The translations under genes and the position numbers were made by a program. From positions 1,012,172 to 1,076,171 of the forward strand of contig CAXAMN010004224.1 in NCBI GenBank assembly GCA_963970005.1: DNA of 64,000 nucleotides, given 5' to 3'. The stretch comes from Durusdinium trenchii (Eukaryota > Sar > Dinophyceae > Suessiales > Symbiodiniaceae). This document shows, piece after piece, positions 22,845 through 32,150 of this stretch. Below the pieces are notes generated by a model, which made no database searches, was not told the DNA's origin, and saw only the letters and a program-made list of their open reading frames with translations. Positions within the stretch are counted from its first letter, which is position 1. Each line of letters opens with the position of its first letter.

Positions 22845-22968
22845 GGCCATTGCCACTAGAAACAAAAAGCTACTAGTAGCTAGAAGCTATTAGGTTGGAG
22901 GGCATTACCACTAGGAACAAGAAGCTACTAGTAGCTAGAAACTATTAGGTTGGAGGCCATCGCTAGTA
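22845..22968 (+). repeat. 62-bp tandem repeat of ctagtag-type sequence
   Basis: Two units with caagaagctactagtagcta and attaggttggagg. Related pieces at 32678-32790, 33024-33052 and 52975-53085. Confidence 0.65.
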
Positions 22969-22969
22969 G

Positions 22970-23095
22970 GTTCACAACCTCCACAGCTTCCACCCCGCAT
23001 GCTGCAACGATCGCCTCCAGGAAGCCGCAGAGGTGCTTCGCGTGTGCCAGAGCTGTGGGATGAAGATGCAAATCTTTGAAAATCCTTACTACCAG
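22970..23095 (+). CDS. exon with Cys-x-x-Cys motif, strand not certain
   Basis: Begins after AG in a ctagtag repeat and ends before donor GTGTCT, phase 0 on both sides. Encodes VHNLHSFHPACCNDRLQEAA and then EVLRVCQSCGMKMQIFENPY; the CQSC could bind zinc. A minus-strand frame over the same DNA (ALAHAKHLCGFLEAIVAACG) is also convincing. Confidence 0.4.
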
Positions 23096-23261
23096 GTGTC
23101 TTTGCCTAAAGCAGAACATCTTCCCGTCGACACCAGCTGTTTGGGACTGGAATAGCCACCGAAAAACCTCCAGTCCCATGGAGTCTTAGGGAGTGAGAGA
23201 CGTGTGGGGTGGTCGAAGGAATCCGTTTTGAACGATACGTGCTGCTATACGTGCGGCGGTT

Positions 23262-23400
23262 TTGGCACCCATGCCAGATCTACAGTCAAGGGTTAGAGTG
23301 AAGGGTTTCTTGGAGCTGGAAACCGTGGGTTTGGAGCATCCCCAGGAGGTCGTCGCCAAGAAGCCTAAGAGGCCTCAGGCGGCCTCAGAAGTCTTCCTTT
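23262..23400 (+). CDS. coding-like island
   Basis: Open frame RVRVKGFLELETVGLEHPQE, then VVAKKPKRPQAASEV. A Gly-rich phase-1 alternative (FLGAGNRGFGASPG, donor GTCGTC) shares the DNA. One of these is probably an exon. Confidence 0.35.
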
Positions 23401-23713
23401 TCTGCACTTTTCCACGAATAGGGATCCAACATGATCCAATTATGAGGATGTAGACATGAACTGGGCTTCGCCACCTCATCAATTAATAGATCCCAAGTTC
23501 CATCTTCTCGCGTTGGATTATCAGGGTCTGCTTGAGGTCCCTCTTGGTCAGTCAAGTTCTTTCCAAAGTTCCTGCAACTTTGCCGGGATGTTTCCAGATG
23601 ACTGATTTTCATTGGAAACAGCCCTTTCTCAGATCCCTGAGCCTTCTTGTACAGAGACATGTCGGGGTGTTTAGGGTTGAAGAAGGCTTGCCTCCTCCCT
23701 TCCCTTTCTTGAG

Positions 23714-23794
23714 GCCTTTCGCGAGCTGCCGCCGAGCCCGGCACTGCGCTTCCTCGTGGTTGGGAAAACGTCCGAAGCCCGACTCGGCCGGTCG
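23714..23794 (+). CDS. internal exon, Ala/Pro/Arg-rich
   Basis: Very strong acceptor (a 20-bp pyrimidine tract then tcttgag), donor GTGAAG, phase 1 on both sides. Encodes LSRAAAEPGTALPRGWENVR and then SPTRPV. Good splice signals at both ends. Confidence 0.5.
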
Positions 23795-23838
23795 GTGAAG
23801 CATCCCGCCCTGTCCCGCCCCTCAAAAACGTTCACTTC

Positions 23839-23938
23839 CCTAAGAATCATTGGACCCTCCTATGGAGGGTTTGGACCCTGCATAGCAGGGGTTTGGACCC
23901 TCAATACCTTCACCTTTGAGGGTCCTTGATTCTTAGGG
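23839..23938. repeat. palindromic element with three GGACCCT units
   Basis: cctaagaatca ... tgattcttagg arms; ttggaccctcc / ttggaccctgc / ttggaccctca inside. A partial second copy is at 42168-42202. Confidence 0.6.
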
Positions 23939-24484
23939 TTGGGTGATTCTGAAGTGCACACCTTTCGTTCAGTCTCTTACGTCCTGCCCATGGGCCACGA
24001 AAGGAAGGATAGAAACAACCAGCGGAGAAGACACCTGGTGTTGGTATACGGGAAGCATCCTGAAGATCCGGATTCATGAAGAGCTGGACCACTTGGGTGG
24101 AAGCGTCGCGAAAGCTATGGTGGTTGGTGCAATTTCTGCACCTTCGATTCTATGGCCCAGAATGATCTCGGTAGGGGTGGCTGAAAACGGGGTCGTAGGT
24201 ATAATTCGGTATAATTGTACTATGTGTATACCTGGACCTTCAAAGGTAACGCCTGTTTACGAAGGTGCTGGTATATCTGAACTATTCTCAACTATTCTCC
24301 ATCCATGAATGGTTTGGAGTTGGACACCACAGCGTAAAGACGCTGAGTGGCGGAGCACCGATGCTCGTTGCCCAGGTTCCCATCAGGTCGACCAACCTCT
24401 CTTCGACTCAACGCCTTTCGAGTCCTGCTTGGATGTCTAAGGCCAGGACCGCCCATGCCGCCTTTGGAAAATGGACGGTATCAG

Positions 24485-24562
24485 GCACAAACCGGCCGCG
24501 CAAGTGCGAGAAAGGCTCGTTTGGTCGTGGAGGGCACGGGAAAGACCTGGCGTTAAGAGTCC
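24485..24562 (+). CDS. candidate exon, basic, RGG-like
   Basis: Acceptor acggtatcag, consensus donor GTAGGT, phase 1 on both sides. Encodes TNRPRKCEKGSFGRGGHGKD and then LALRV. Fits an RNA-binding, Gly/Arg-rich protein, but no domain is visible. Confidence 0.45.
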
Positions 24563-24928
24563 GTAGGTTCACAGCCCCAGAATGCAGGACGGGGCCCAAG
24601 TCCAAAGTTCCTCGACATCGACCCATCCACTGGATGTGACAGGCGCATGGACATGCGCATGTTCAATCTGTTAAAGACCATAAAAACGATGCCATCATGG
24701 GCCATCCCCATGTGCGGACCCAAGATCGGTGTTTCCAGGGACCAGTTCGGTGCCCAGCAACCACTTCAGGTGGAGGGCTTTAAGACCACCTGATTGGTGT
24801 GTATTTTGATACCCCTTGGCCCGGTTTGGTCTATTTCCCGAACCCGAACCAGGGGTCGAACAGGTGTCAGTTTGAATACACCCACCCGTTAACAAGGTCG
24901 TGGAAACCGTGATCCTTTGGATCATATT

Positions 24929-24984
24929 GGCTCCAAGTACTTCCTCAGAAGGTACCATTCTTAGAAGGTACTTGGAGCCCTAGG
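24929..24984. repeat. foldback family A, short form
   Basis: Perfect 12-bp arms ggctccaagtac / gtacttggagcc with a short core; 56 bp in all. Confidence 0.65.
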
Positions 24985-25013
24985 GATTGAATCCTTCGCC
25001 CAACACGTGCGAG

Positions 25014-25065
25014 ACGCGGAGACGGCGAACTTGGGGGTGGAGACGCGGAGACGCGGAGACGGTCG
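25014..25065 (+). repeat. gagacgcg short repeats
   Basis: Interrupted units of gagacgcg on either side of a short unique stretch. Confidence 0.6.
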
Positions 25066-25329
25066 GTGTCCTTGAAACACCTGGACGTGACTTCAAGTAC
25101 ATGTTAGAAGCTGGAACGTGACCAGTTAAGGACCCTATAGACAGGTGCTTGACGACTCTAGTTCTCTTTCTGGGGTAGTCGGACAAAAAAGCCTAGATAG
25201 TCGGACTACTTCGGGCCTACCCTGGCCCTTGGGTTTCGGGGTCTGAAAAGGTGCAGTTTTCAGCGAGGTAGGCTCTGATAGCACCAATTAGGTGGATGTG
25301 ACAAGGGCACCTCGCACCGAACCGCTTCC

Positions 25330-25600
25330 GCTGCCGCTGCCACGGCTCGGCTCACGGAGTGCGGAGCCCAGGCCCTTAGCCTTGGCTCTCGTGGGACGGG
25401 TTTGTCTCAAAGAACGGGGACCCCCGACCGCCGCCCCGGTGGTGGTTTTTTGGTGGATTGGTGGTGCTTTCCCCGAGGAGGTTTATGTTCGATTTTCCGC
25501 ATTCCACCACCTTCGACCGAACAGAGGGGCTACGACGTGCCCACGGAAACAGACTGGGTAGGCTGGTCTCCCCGAAATCGGAGACAAACCCATCTCCCAG
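25330..25600 (+). CDS. GC-rich coding-like island, frame unresolved
   Basis: Three plus frames are partly open. One (RAPRTEPLPLPLPRLGSRSA, later VVFWWIGGAFPEEVYVRFSA) runs 89 codons to 25561; another starts after gatgtgacaag as a phase-1 frame RFRCRCHGSAHGVRSP. No choice possible. Confidence 0.25.
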
Positions 25601-25835
25601 TGCAATCTTAGACCATTCACACCAATTCATATTATAAAGATTGATCTATCTACTGTATACAAAGACGTGCCGTGACATCGGAATCGATCACCCAATGTTA
25701 CCCAAGCTCCAACTCGGTCACAGAGATTCACTGGGCACTCATTTTCTGGAACTGTTGAATAGTGATTGGTTGATCGCGCACGCGTGCCGAACGCGAGCGT
25801 CTCGTACCAACGGCACGTGCATCTGGGGCGGCGAG

Positions 25836-25940
25836 ATCTCGCCTCGATTGCCACGGTTCAGCAACTGGCCGCGAAGGTGGTCCTGGACATTGCAGCATGG
25901 AAGAAATTAGATGAAGTCTTCGATGAAAAGTCTGAACATA
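25836..25940 (+). CDS. internal exon, helical
   Basis: Acceptor ggcggcgag, donor GTGGAA, phase 1 on both sides. Encodes LASIATVQQLAAKVVLDIAA and then WKKLDEVFDEKSEH, a clear amphipathic helical stretch. The frame is open from 25766 to 25996. Confidence 0.5.
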
Positions 25941-26204
25941 GTGGAACTATATTGGCAGGGACACCCCAAATTTCAGCGTTGATTTCATTGGCATGAACTG
26001 AACCAAATTCGACGGAGGATTTGTTTCCTTTCCCTATTCGAGCCATCTCGGGCTACTCTTTTCTTTGGCGAGAAGCGTTCTTCGAATGGGATACGATGCC
26101 ATTGTGTGAAGTATTGTGTTTCCTGTGCCGAGTGCTCACATTCCTCACATTCTGCCTGAGGAGTTGTCCGAAATCGCCTTCATCTTCGACCTTGTTTTGA
26201 CCCC

Positions 26205-26247
26205 ATGGCTACATCATCATCCTCGAATTCAGCTCAGCAGGAGCCAG
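26205..26247 (+). CDS. possible first coding exon (start codon)
   Basis: An ATG at 26205 opens a Ser/Gln-rich N-terminus, MATSSSSNSAQQEPG, exiting at donor GTGATC in phase 1. Without splicing the frame runs 50 codons to TAG at 26355. The composition is typical of a disordered N-terminus, so this may begin the gene whose later exons lie at 27.0-30.3 kb. Confidence 0.4.
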
Positions 26248-26639
26248 GTGATCCGTCGTCCACATCTGCCAGCAGGCGCGAACTCGCGAACTGGCTCGAG
26301 TTTGGGTATATAGGGAGATGCCCTGCAATCGGGTCTATGTTCCGAATATTCCTTTAGGGTCGGAGGTCCCTCCTGAATACACACCCATTTGGGCTGTACC
26401 CCAATTATAGTATACATATTATATACATTGACGTGAACATGGCCCCGATTCCAGCACCCAGTTTGGGAGGCAGGTCGACCCCCCCTTTCAGAGGTCTTTT
26501 TCCATCGCTGTACCCGTTGGTTGGGTGCTAATCGTCGCATGCGACGACGGTTTAACCGTCGCATGACCGAAAGGGTCACCGTTGCTGGTCCGAAGGTCGG
26601 ACTGATCCATTCCCCTTGGGCTCCCGTCGCTACGCGAAG

Positions 26640-26795
26640 GTTGCCACGAAGGTATGACTGGACCCGCAGATGGCACCCACCTCCCCTCATTCCCACCGAA
26701 CCGAAACGAAGGTACGATTGGAGCCCAAGGGATCTCCTGGCACCCACCTCCCCTCCAACACCTTCGAAGCGAAGGTACGACTGGAGAGGGATATA
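26640..26795. repeat. cluster of family A/B arms
   Basis: Three cgaaggtaygactgga-type arms separated by tggcacccacctcccct cores, apparently nested or tandem copies. Confidence 0.5.
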
Positions 26796-26998
26796 TAAAA
26801 ACCAGCCAAGTGCGGCAGATCTGTTGCATCTTTCCCATACACTCGACTGGAAGAAAATAGCCACCCCAAACCAACCCCCCTGGCACCACCACCCCAACTG
26901 ATCCGCAGTCCTATGGCAGTGTTATGGCAGTCCCATGGGTCGCATTTGGGGTTGAAAGATCGAAAGGTCCTTTCCGGACTCCAAAACCGATCCTTGAG

Positions 26999-27175
26999 GC
27001 CGTCGCCCTCCCGAAGGGAAGAGCTGCAGGATGAAGCAAGAGCTGAAGAGGTTCATCCAGACACGTGCCGACCATGCGTGTCATGGCCGCATGGGCTGGC
27101 ATTTCTTGGGAAGGTTTGAGTTACTCGCATATGCCTTCATGCGTGCTGAAACTGCTATGGCGCCATGTCGACATG
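26999..27175 (+). CDS. internal exon, unknown
   Basis: 177 bp, acceptor ccgatccttgag, donor GTACGT, phase 1 on both sides. Encodes RRPPEGKSCRMKQELKRFIQ, then TRADHACHGRMGWHFLGRFE and LLAYAFMRAETAMAPCRH. Uninterrupted, with natural codons and good splice sites. Helical; family unknown. Confidence 0.55.
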
Positions 27176-27219
27176 GTACGTCTCTTCCCTGTTAAGCACA
27201 AGTCCCATGGGCGCGCCAG

Positions 27220-27341
27220 GACTCGACTCGCTGAGTGAGGAAAGGAAGCGAAACTCACTCGCTCGAACGAAGAAGCGAATCTCGTGGAGACGTGTCCGAT
27301 CCTGGCAGCTTCTTTCTTCGGTCTCCGAACACCCACGGCAG
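27220..27341 (+). CDS. candidate exon, basic/charged
   Basis: Acceptor gcgcgccag. Reads LDSLSEERKRNSLARTKKRI and then SWRRVRSWQLLSS. A phase-1 exit exists at 27291 (GTGTCC) and a phase-0 exit after 27341 (GTTGAA). It lies 45 bp after the previous exon, so only one of the two may be used in this form. Confidence 0.4.
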
Positions 27342-27501
27342 GTTGAAGTCCTTCCTCCAAGTTCGATGAGGGTTAGGGTTAACCCCTTTTTCACGCGGTT
27401 CTCAACAAAAATCGGGGCGGGCCAGCGGGATTTGGTTCCACTTCGGGTCGGATTCCATGGACCCTCATGAGCCGGCTCAAAGGTCATGAGGTCTAATATA
27501 C

Positions 27502-27592
27502 CGTAGGGCTCCAACCATATCCTCAGAAGGTGGTTAGACCCCCCAAACCCACCCCAACCATTTTCTCAGGAGGTGGTTGGAGCCCCATAGGG
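27502..27592. repeat. foldback family A
   Basis: gtagggctccaaccat ... ggttggagccccatag, core ccccaaacccaccccaacc in the reverse orientation. Confidence 0.65.
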
Positions 27593-27718
27593 ATAGATCA
27601 CATTAAAAGGTGGTTGAAACCAATACGAATTGACCGGATCCAGCCGGATCCGGTCGGTTGCTGGTCGGGTTCCGTTGGACCCACGGCTTGACCGAGGCGC
27701 GACGTGTCTCGAACTCAG

Positions 27719-27850
27719 GTCTTTCAATATTCTATATTTGGATGTATCGACCGGCCTCGGTGCCGTTTTTGTCACTTGCCTCATGATCCTCCTCGCTGGA
27801 AGCTGCGGAAGAGCACGCGTGACCATATCAAACAACAAGTTCCTGGGCAG
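27719..27850 (+). CDS. C3H-like zinc-finger exon (dinoflagellate FCHLPH type)
   Basis: Acceptor cgaactcag, donor GTTGCG, phase 0 on both sides. Contains FGCIDRPRCRFCHLPHD: Cys, five residues, Cys, two, Cys, three, His. It is followed by a basic tail (WKLRKSTRDHIKQQ). Dinoflagellate proteins often carry a GC-x5-CxFCHLxH motif preceded by a CxPCAxF half on an upstream exon. That half was not located, so the finger is incomplete here. Likely nucleic-acid binding. Confidence 0.6.
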
Positions 27851-28129
27851 GTTGCGGCGCAGGTTGGGGCGCACTCGCGAGACAAAGCGCGTTTGGGGGT
27901 TGTGCATTTTGTGCCCTTTGGACAATCCACCTAAACCCTAAAACCTCCAACCTTATAGCTCTGTTTTGGGTTTGGAGGGTTAGTCCAGTCCCCTCATGAG
28001 CAGGTGAAGGTGGAGTCCTGAGGGATTTCACATACATTCCGGCCAGGCATGGTGGAATCTACCAGTTCTTTAAATCCAATGATTTTCAGGATGAAATCCT
28101 TTGCGGAAGAATCCAGCTATCTTTATAAT

Positions 28130-28233
28130 CCCTAGGGCTCCTGGCCTGCCTCCGTTTCGATTCGGTGGTTTGGGGTGGGTGCCAGGGGGGTCTAACCATC
28201 GAACCTGAGGAGATGGGCCAGGAGCTCTAGGGA
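28130..28233. repeat. foldback family B
   Basis: ccctagggctcctggcc ... ggccaggagctctaggga. Complete copy. Confidence 0.75.
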
Positions 28234-28422
28234 ATGAATGGTGGATTCCCACCATCATGGTATCTGGGGTCCATTTGGGGATGGTAAGTGCTCGAACGTG
28301 CTGAACATCCTCCTTGGATGAACCACAGGAGCTTCCGGTGGAGCTTCCGGTGCTTAGGATGCGGATAGGAGTACTAGCTAAACACCTCTCGCTTCGAAAA
28401 AATGGCCGAGTTGGGGTAGAGA

Positions 28423-28521
28423 CCCTAGGGCTCCTGGCCCATCTCCTCAGGTTCGGTGGTTAGACCCCCCTGGCACCGACCCAACCATCTTCGAAACGGA
28501 GGTTGGTTGGAGCCCTAGGGA
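28423..28521. repeat. foldback family B, inverted orientation
   Basis: Same ends, with the core reversed (agacccccctggcaccgacc). Lies 190 bp from the previous copy. Confidence 0.75.
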
Positions 28522-28869
28522 GAGGTCGTCAGAGGCAGTATGTTTTTTTGAACATGTTGGCTTTGTGGAGAAAATTCGTAGCCCACATCTTCAGGTGCAA
28601 GGCCCTTCCAGTGCTCCATGCCAACTTGTTACAAACACATATGCAGCATGCAGAGACATCGGAGACTTAGTTGTGGGATCAAAATCGGGGGGAACTCAAG
28701 AGTTTCAGTAAAAGCATCATGTTTTTTTGACTTCCATTCCTTGACACGACCTGTTTGTTTGCTTTGTTTGTTACACTCCCGATTCGCTCTCCCCCATTGG
28801 TGGTGATTCCGGAGTCTTTCTTGGGCGGCATCGTTTCGAGTCCCACACAGGTTCGCTTGGGATTTCAAT

Positions 28870-28967
28870 TCCCCTAGGGCTCCTGGCCCATCTCCTGAGG
28901 TTCGGTGGTTAGACCCCCCTGGCACCCACCCCTGTCCCATCTTCGAAACGGAGGTTGGTTGGAGCGA
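28870..28967. repeat. foldback family B
   Basis: ctagggctcctggcccatct ... cttcgaaacggaggttgg. Same orientation as the copy at 28423. Confidence 0.7.
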
Positions 28968-29043
28968 GTCCCAGACAGGTTGTTTGGGATTTCAATTCTA
29001 TCATCCCAAACCTCTCCAACTGACCCCAGTGCGCAGTGCACAG

Positions 29044-29097
29044 GTGCGGGAACTGCTTGTCGTACTGAGTACTATTACTGCTTCGATCTGCTTTCAG
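29044..29097 (+). CDS. candidate mini-exon
   Basis: 54 bp, acceptor gcgcagtgcacag, donor GTTAAC. Phase-1 reading AGTACRTEYYYCFDLLS; phase-0 reading VRELLVVLSTITASICFQ. Both splice symmetrically. Confidence 0.3.
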
Positions 29098-29311
29098 GTT
29101 AACCCGGCTCTGGTTGTCTCTGGGTCGGGTCCCATGAGTCAATTGAACAACTTGGATCCAGGAGTTTCAGAATCCAGTCAGATAGGATGAGTTAGACCAC
29201 AGTTCCATGGAGACTCCTGCTGTGTAGGGTAGTACTGGATCCGGATCCCACTGGGAGTTCACCCCCTACACCAGATGGACCACCCCAGGGCATCGCTTCA
29301 GAGTCGCGAAG

Positions 29312-29445
29312 AGGACCCAGGTCCACTCCATAGGACTGGCCATGTACCAGGATTCCAAGTCTACCAAGTCCGGTGGTTTTGGGGACACTTGGGACACCCC
29401 GTTCCTCACCTCTGGCGTCTAGACGACACCTCAAGGCTCGGACAG
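29312..29445 (+). CDS. candidate exon, aromatic/His-rich
   Basis: After acceptor agtcgcgaag: DPGPLHRTGHVPGFQVYQVR and then WFWGHLGHPVPHLWRLDDTS, to GTCCTG after 29445. Open in frame from 29275 to a stop at 29470. Family unknown. Confidence 0.4.
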
Positions 29446-29879
29446 GTCCTGGTGGATGGAATTGGCCGCTGAAAACTGCAGTAGATGGACCAAATATTCG
29501 GTCACCCCTCAGTCGATGACCGTCACCAACCCCCGACCCCCAAAGGTCAATGTTGAACACGACCTCATTGACTTTGTGTTGCCAGGGTTTGATTTATTTC
29601 GTCCGTTCGCCGAAGCACTCTGGCAGGCTCGCTAACTTTGAATTTTGGGGTGGAAGGGGTCCAAGCGGTTTGAAGGGTTTGAACATTTGGCCATCTACGG
29701 TAGCATAGACCCGGAAAACCACTGGGTTTGTAGAAGAACAACACGCATACAAAGCACGTATAAACCTGATCGAGAAAAAACATTGGGTGCCCTTCGACCA
29801 GGGTCCATGTGATATCTTCGGAGTCGGGGAGTGTATCTCTTTGACCCCAAAACAAAAACATCACCCCCGGTCAGTCGGC

Positions 29880-29981
29880 TGTAGGGCTCCTGGCCTGTCT
29901 CCGTTTCGGTTCGGTGGTTGGAGTGGGTACCAGGGGTTCTAACCACCGAACCTGAGGAGATGGGCCAGGAGCTCTAGGGGA
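29880..29981. repeat. foldback family B
   Basis: tagggctcctggcctgtctc ... gggccaggagctctagggg. Confidence 0.75.
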
Positions 29982-30086
29982 TGGACCCAAACTTTCATGA
30001 GGTATTTTTCATCCAAAAAGCCCTTCCGTGGTGCTGGCTTAGATCTACTTGGATGGGAGGCACCTTTCACGACATTTCATGACCAG

Positions 30087-30337
30087 TTGCTTCCCCAACG
30101 CAAGCAGCCAGTTGGTTCGCCAACACGGCTCGTCCCCCGAGCGCGGCGGAAACGCCACGCAGCAGTAAGGTGTTGCCACTTCTGGCAGATGTGGCCTCGC
30201 AGCGGACCAGGGACAGAATACATTCCATGGCAGTGAACAATCCCTACATCCATACTTTGCTCCGGGGTTATACGAACAGCGATGAATCTCGTGCTGCTCG
30301 GCAAAATGTGAAGCAAGCGAAAAAGGAGGCCAGTTAG
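30087..30337 (+). CDS. terminal exon of an unknown protein
   Basis: Begins after acceptor tttcatgaccag (an in-frame TGA overlaps the acceptor, so the exon cannot extend further upstream) with two bases, then 82 codons and TAG at 30335. Includes ASPTQAASWFANTARPPSAA, then LPLLADVASQRTRDRIHSMA and YIHTLLRGYTNSDESRAARQ, ending NVKQAKKEAS. Composition and length make this one of the most convincing coding stretches. It marks a 3' gene end; foldback elements follow directly (30361-30460, 30589-30678). Confidence 0.6.
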
Positions 30338-30360
30338 AAGAGGCACAAGATGTAGCCCTA

Positions 30361-30460
30361 CTTGTAGGGCTCCAAATAGCTTCTAAGAAATTGTTTGAGG
30401 TGGGTGCCATCTCCGGGTCCAGTCACACCTTCGTTGCGTTTCGGTATGACTGGGCCCCTA
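30361..30460. repeat. foldback family A, diverged
   Basis: tgtagggctccaaatagc start, gtatgactgggcccc end. Begins 24 bp after the stop codon at 30335, probably in the 3' untranslated region. Confidence 0.5.
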
Positions 30461-30588
30461 TCTTAGTGGTCCAGATGGTGTGGATATGTCGATGGGGAAG
30501 TACCTGGTACCAAAAGGGGCCACGTACCACCTGGGTCCCGACATCACGTTCTGGGCGGGGTTGATTCGGAGTTGACATGATTCATACT

Positions 30589-30678
30589 CCCTAAGGATCC
30601 AAGTACCGTCTGAGAAGGTGTTTGGGGTGGGTTTGGAGGGTCCAAGTACCTTTTGAGGAGGTACTTGGATCCCTAGGG
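30589..30678. repeat. foldback family A, perfect 13-bp arms
   Basis: GGATCCAAGTACC and its reverse complement, core tgagaaggtgtttggggtgg. Close to 56588-56679 in the opposite orientation. Confidence 0.75.
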
Positions 30679-30686
30679 ACTGTAAT

Positions 30687-30788
30687 CCCTAGAGCTCCTG
30701 GCCCATCTCCTCAGGTTCGGTGGTTATATAGATCCCCCTGGCACCCACCCCAACCATCGAACCGAAACGGAGGCAAGCCGGGAGCCCA
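30687..30788. repeat. foldback family B
   Basis: ccctagagctcctggccc ... ggaggcaagccgggagccc, with a small tatataga insertion. Adjacent to family A copy 30589-30678. Confidence 0.7.
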
Positions 30789-30852
30789 CGTTTGGGAATC
30801 ACATGTGTATGTACCTGGACCCCCAGTCGGGGTGGTGAGTGGACAACGGAAG

Positions 30853-30942
30853 GTCTTCGGGGCGAGAAAACATGGACAGTCAGGTCCTCCGTCATGCGCA
30901 CCATATCACCCACATCACAGATCCTTCATAGCGATAGGGTTG
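30853..30942 (+). CDS. candidate internal exon
   Basis: 90 bp, acceptor gacaacggaag, donor GTCGTC, phase 1 on both sides. Reads LRGEKTWTVRSSVMRTISPT and then SQILHSDRV. The frame continues to 31022 (includes CCAWCGARAA) if unspliced. Confidence 0.4.
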
Positions 30943-31022
30943 GTCGTCCCAAACCTGCCAGGTGTTGCGCCTGGTGTGGCGCAAGGGCTGCTTACTCGTT
31001 ACATCTAGCTACCCAACTTTGA

Positions 31023-31630
31023 AAGAGAACTGTTGTTACTAGCTTGTGCTTTGTGGAGTAGAACTGTAACTTGTGAGATCTTAACGGTTTAAGACTGACT
31101 TTAAGTATGCTTCAGAGTGTTTTGGTCATACACCTGGCAAAGTTGATGTTATTATGGCCTACCCTTCAAAGACTATTAACATAAAAGGTTGAAAGAAAGG
31201 TGTGATGTCTAGAATTCTTATGACTCCAATGTTTGTTCTGGTTAAACTACTTTAATCAATGGTACCTGGTTACCAATCCTTTGGTATATACACAGCACAA
31301 CGTTCGTGGTTTTTCCTCTCCCATCATCCAGGTGCTGCAGCATTGCGTGCGCGGTTTCACCCCTTGTTCATCATGTCATCATGGAGATGTTCATCCCTGA
31401 AGTCATCGAAGTGGAAAGCCACCTGTTTGTATAGGGAAATTTTATAACATGGTCATCCAAGGGCCGTGCCATCCACTTCCATGATAGTTTCAGGGAGTGT
31501 AGTTTCCCCTGGTGCCCGCACCTGATCTGGTTTTTTGTTTGTTTGATCATCCAGGCAGCCCAGACCCCGTAGTGGCCACAAAACCAGGTGTTCCTGGAAT
31601 AAAACAAACAACGCAACAAAACCGCCGCCC
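31023..31630. other. stretch without a supported exon
   Basis: AT-richer DNA with a piece of the ccacctgtttgtatagggaa dispersed repeat at 31417. Nothing else recognised. Confidence 0.4.
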
Positions 31631-31637
31631 AGCCCAG

Positions 31638-31750
31638 GGTCTTGCCAATACTTGGTGGCTTTGAGCACGGAGGCATCGGCAAAAGAAGAGCACGGGCTGT
31701 TTGCCAACAGCATGCCTGTAGACAATCATGGACCCTTGCAAGGCCCATGA
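31638..31750 (+). CDS. candidate terminal exon, strand not certain
   Basis: Acceptor cgcccagcccag. Reads SCQYLVALSTEASAKEEHGL, then FANSMPVDNHGPLQGP, to TGA at 31748. A minus frame (GMLLANSPCSSFADASVLKA) is comparably open. Confidence 0.4.
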
Positions 31751-31872
31751 TCAGACGCTTCATGCGCATTTCTGTGGCCAGAAGCTCATGTGTTAGGGGT
31801 TGTCCATGTTCACCTGTGTTTTGGGACTGTCAGGGTTTTTTGTTGTTTGGCCATGCATACTACATCCACGCA

Positions 31873-32150
31873 GAAGTGTGGCGCGTTGTCGGCACGACAC
31901 CTGGCACGACAGAGCGAGACAACAGGAGAATCGCTTTGCCAAGTGCCATGAAGCCACACACCGCTCAGATACCGGATTTAATGACCAGTCTACCATGCAA
32001 CTTGGGAGTCTGCCACTTCGACAGTTTGAACGTACGCTTCTGGACCAAGTGACATCAAGTGTGAAAGCTTGGGGAAGACTGCTCGACCATTTTCTTCCCG
32101 CGGGGTTCGGTGCTGAAAAAGCACCTCCTGTCGTGGGAGTTTACCTTTGA
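31873..32150 (+). CDS. coding-like run, two plus frames
   Basis: Frame 1 reads RARQQENRFAKCHEATHRSD and RTLLDQVTSSVKAWGRLLDH to TGA at 32148. Frame 2 (VWRVVGTTPGTTERDNRRIA) is open to 32050. At least one is probably a terminal exon. Confidence 0.4.

Noticed and set aside
22970..23095. C-terminal zinc region of an RNA polymerase subunit
   Set aside because: Only the RVCQSCG stretch is similar; the rest of the conserved C-terminus is missing.
26229..26897. 222-codon minus-strand open frame
   Set aside because: Lies mostly over the cluster of foldback arms at 26640-26795, so openness is repeat-driven.
27930..27948. cctaaaccctaaaa, telomere-like
   Set aside because: Only about two units; short interstitial matches are expected by chance.
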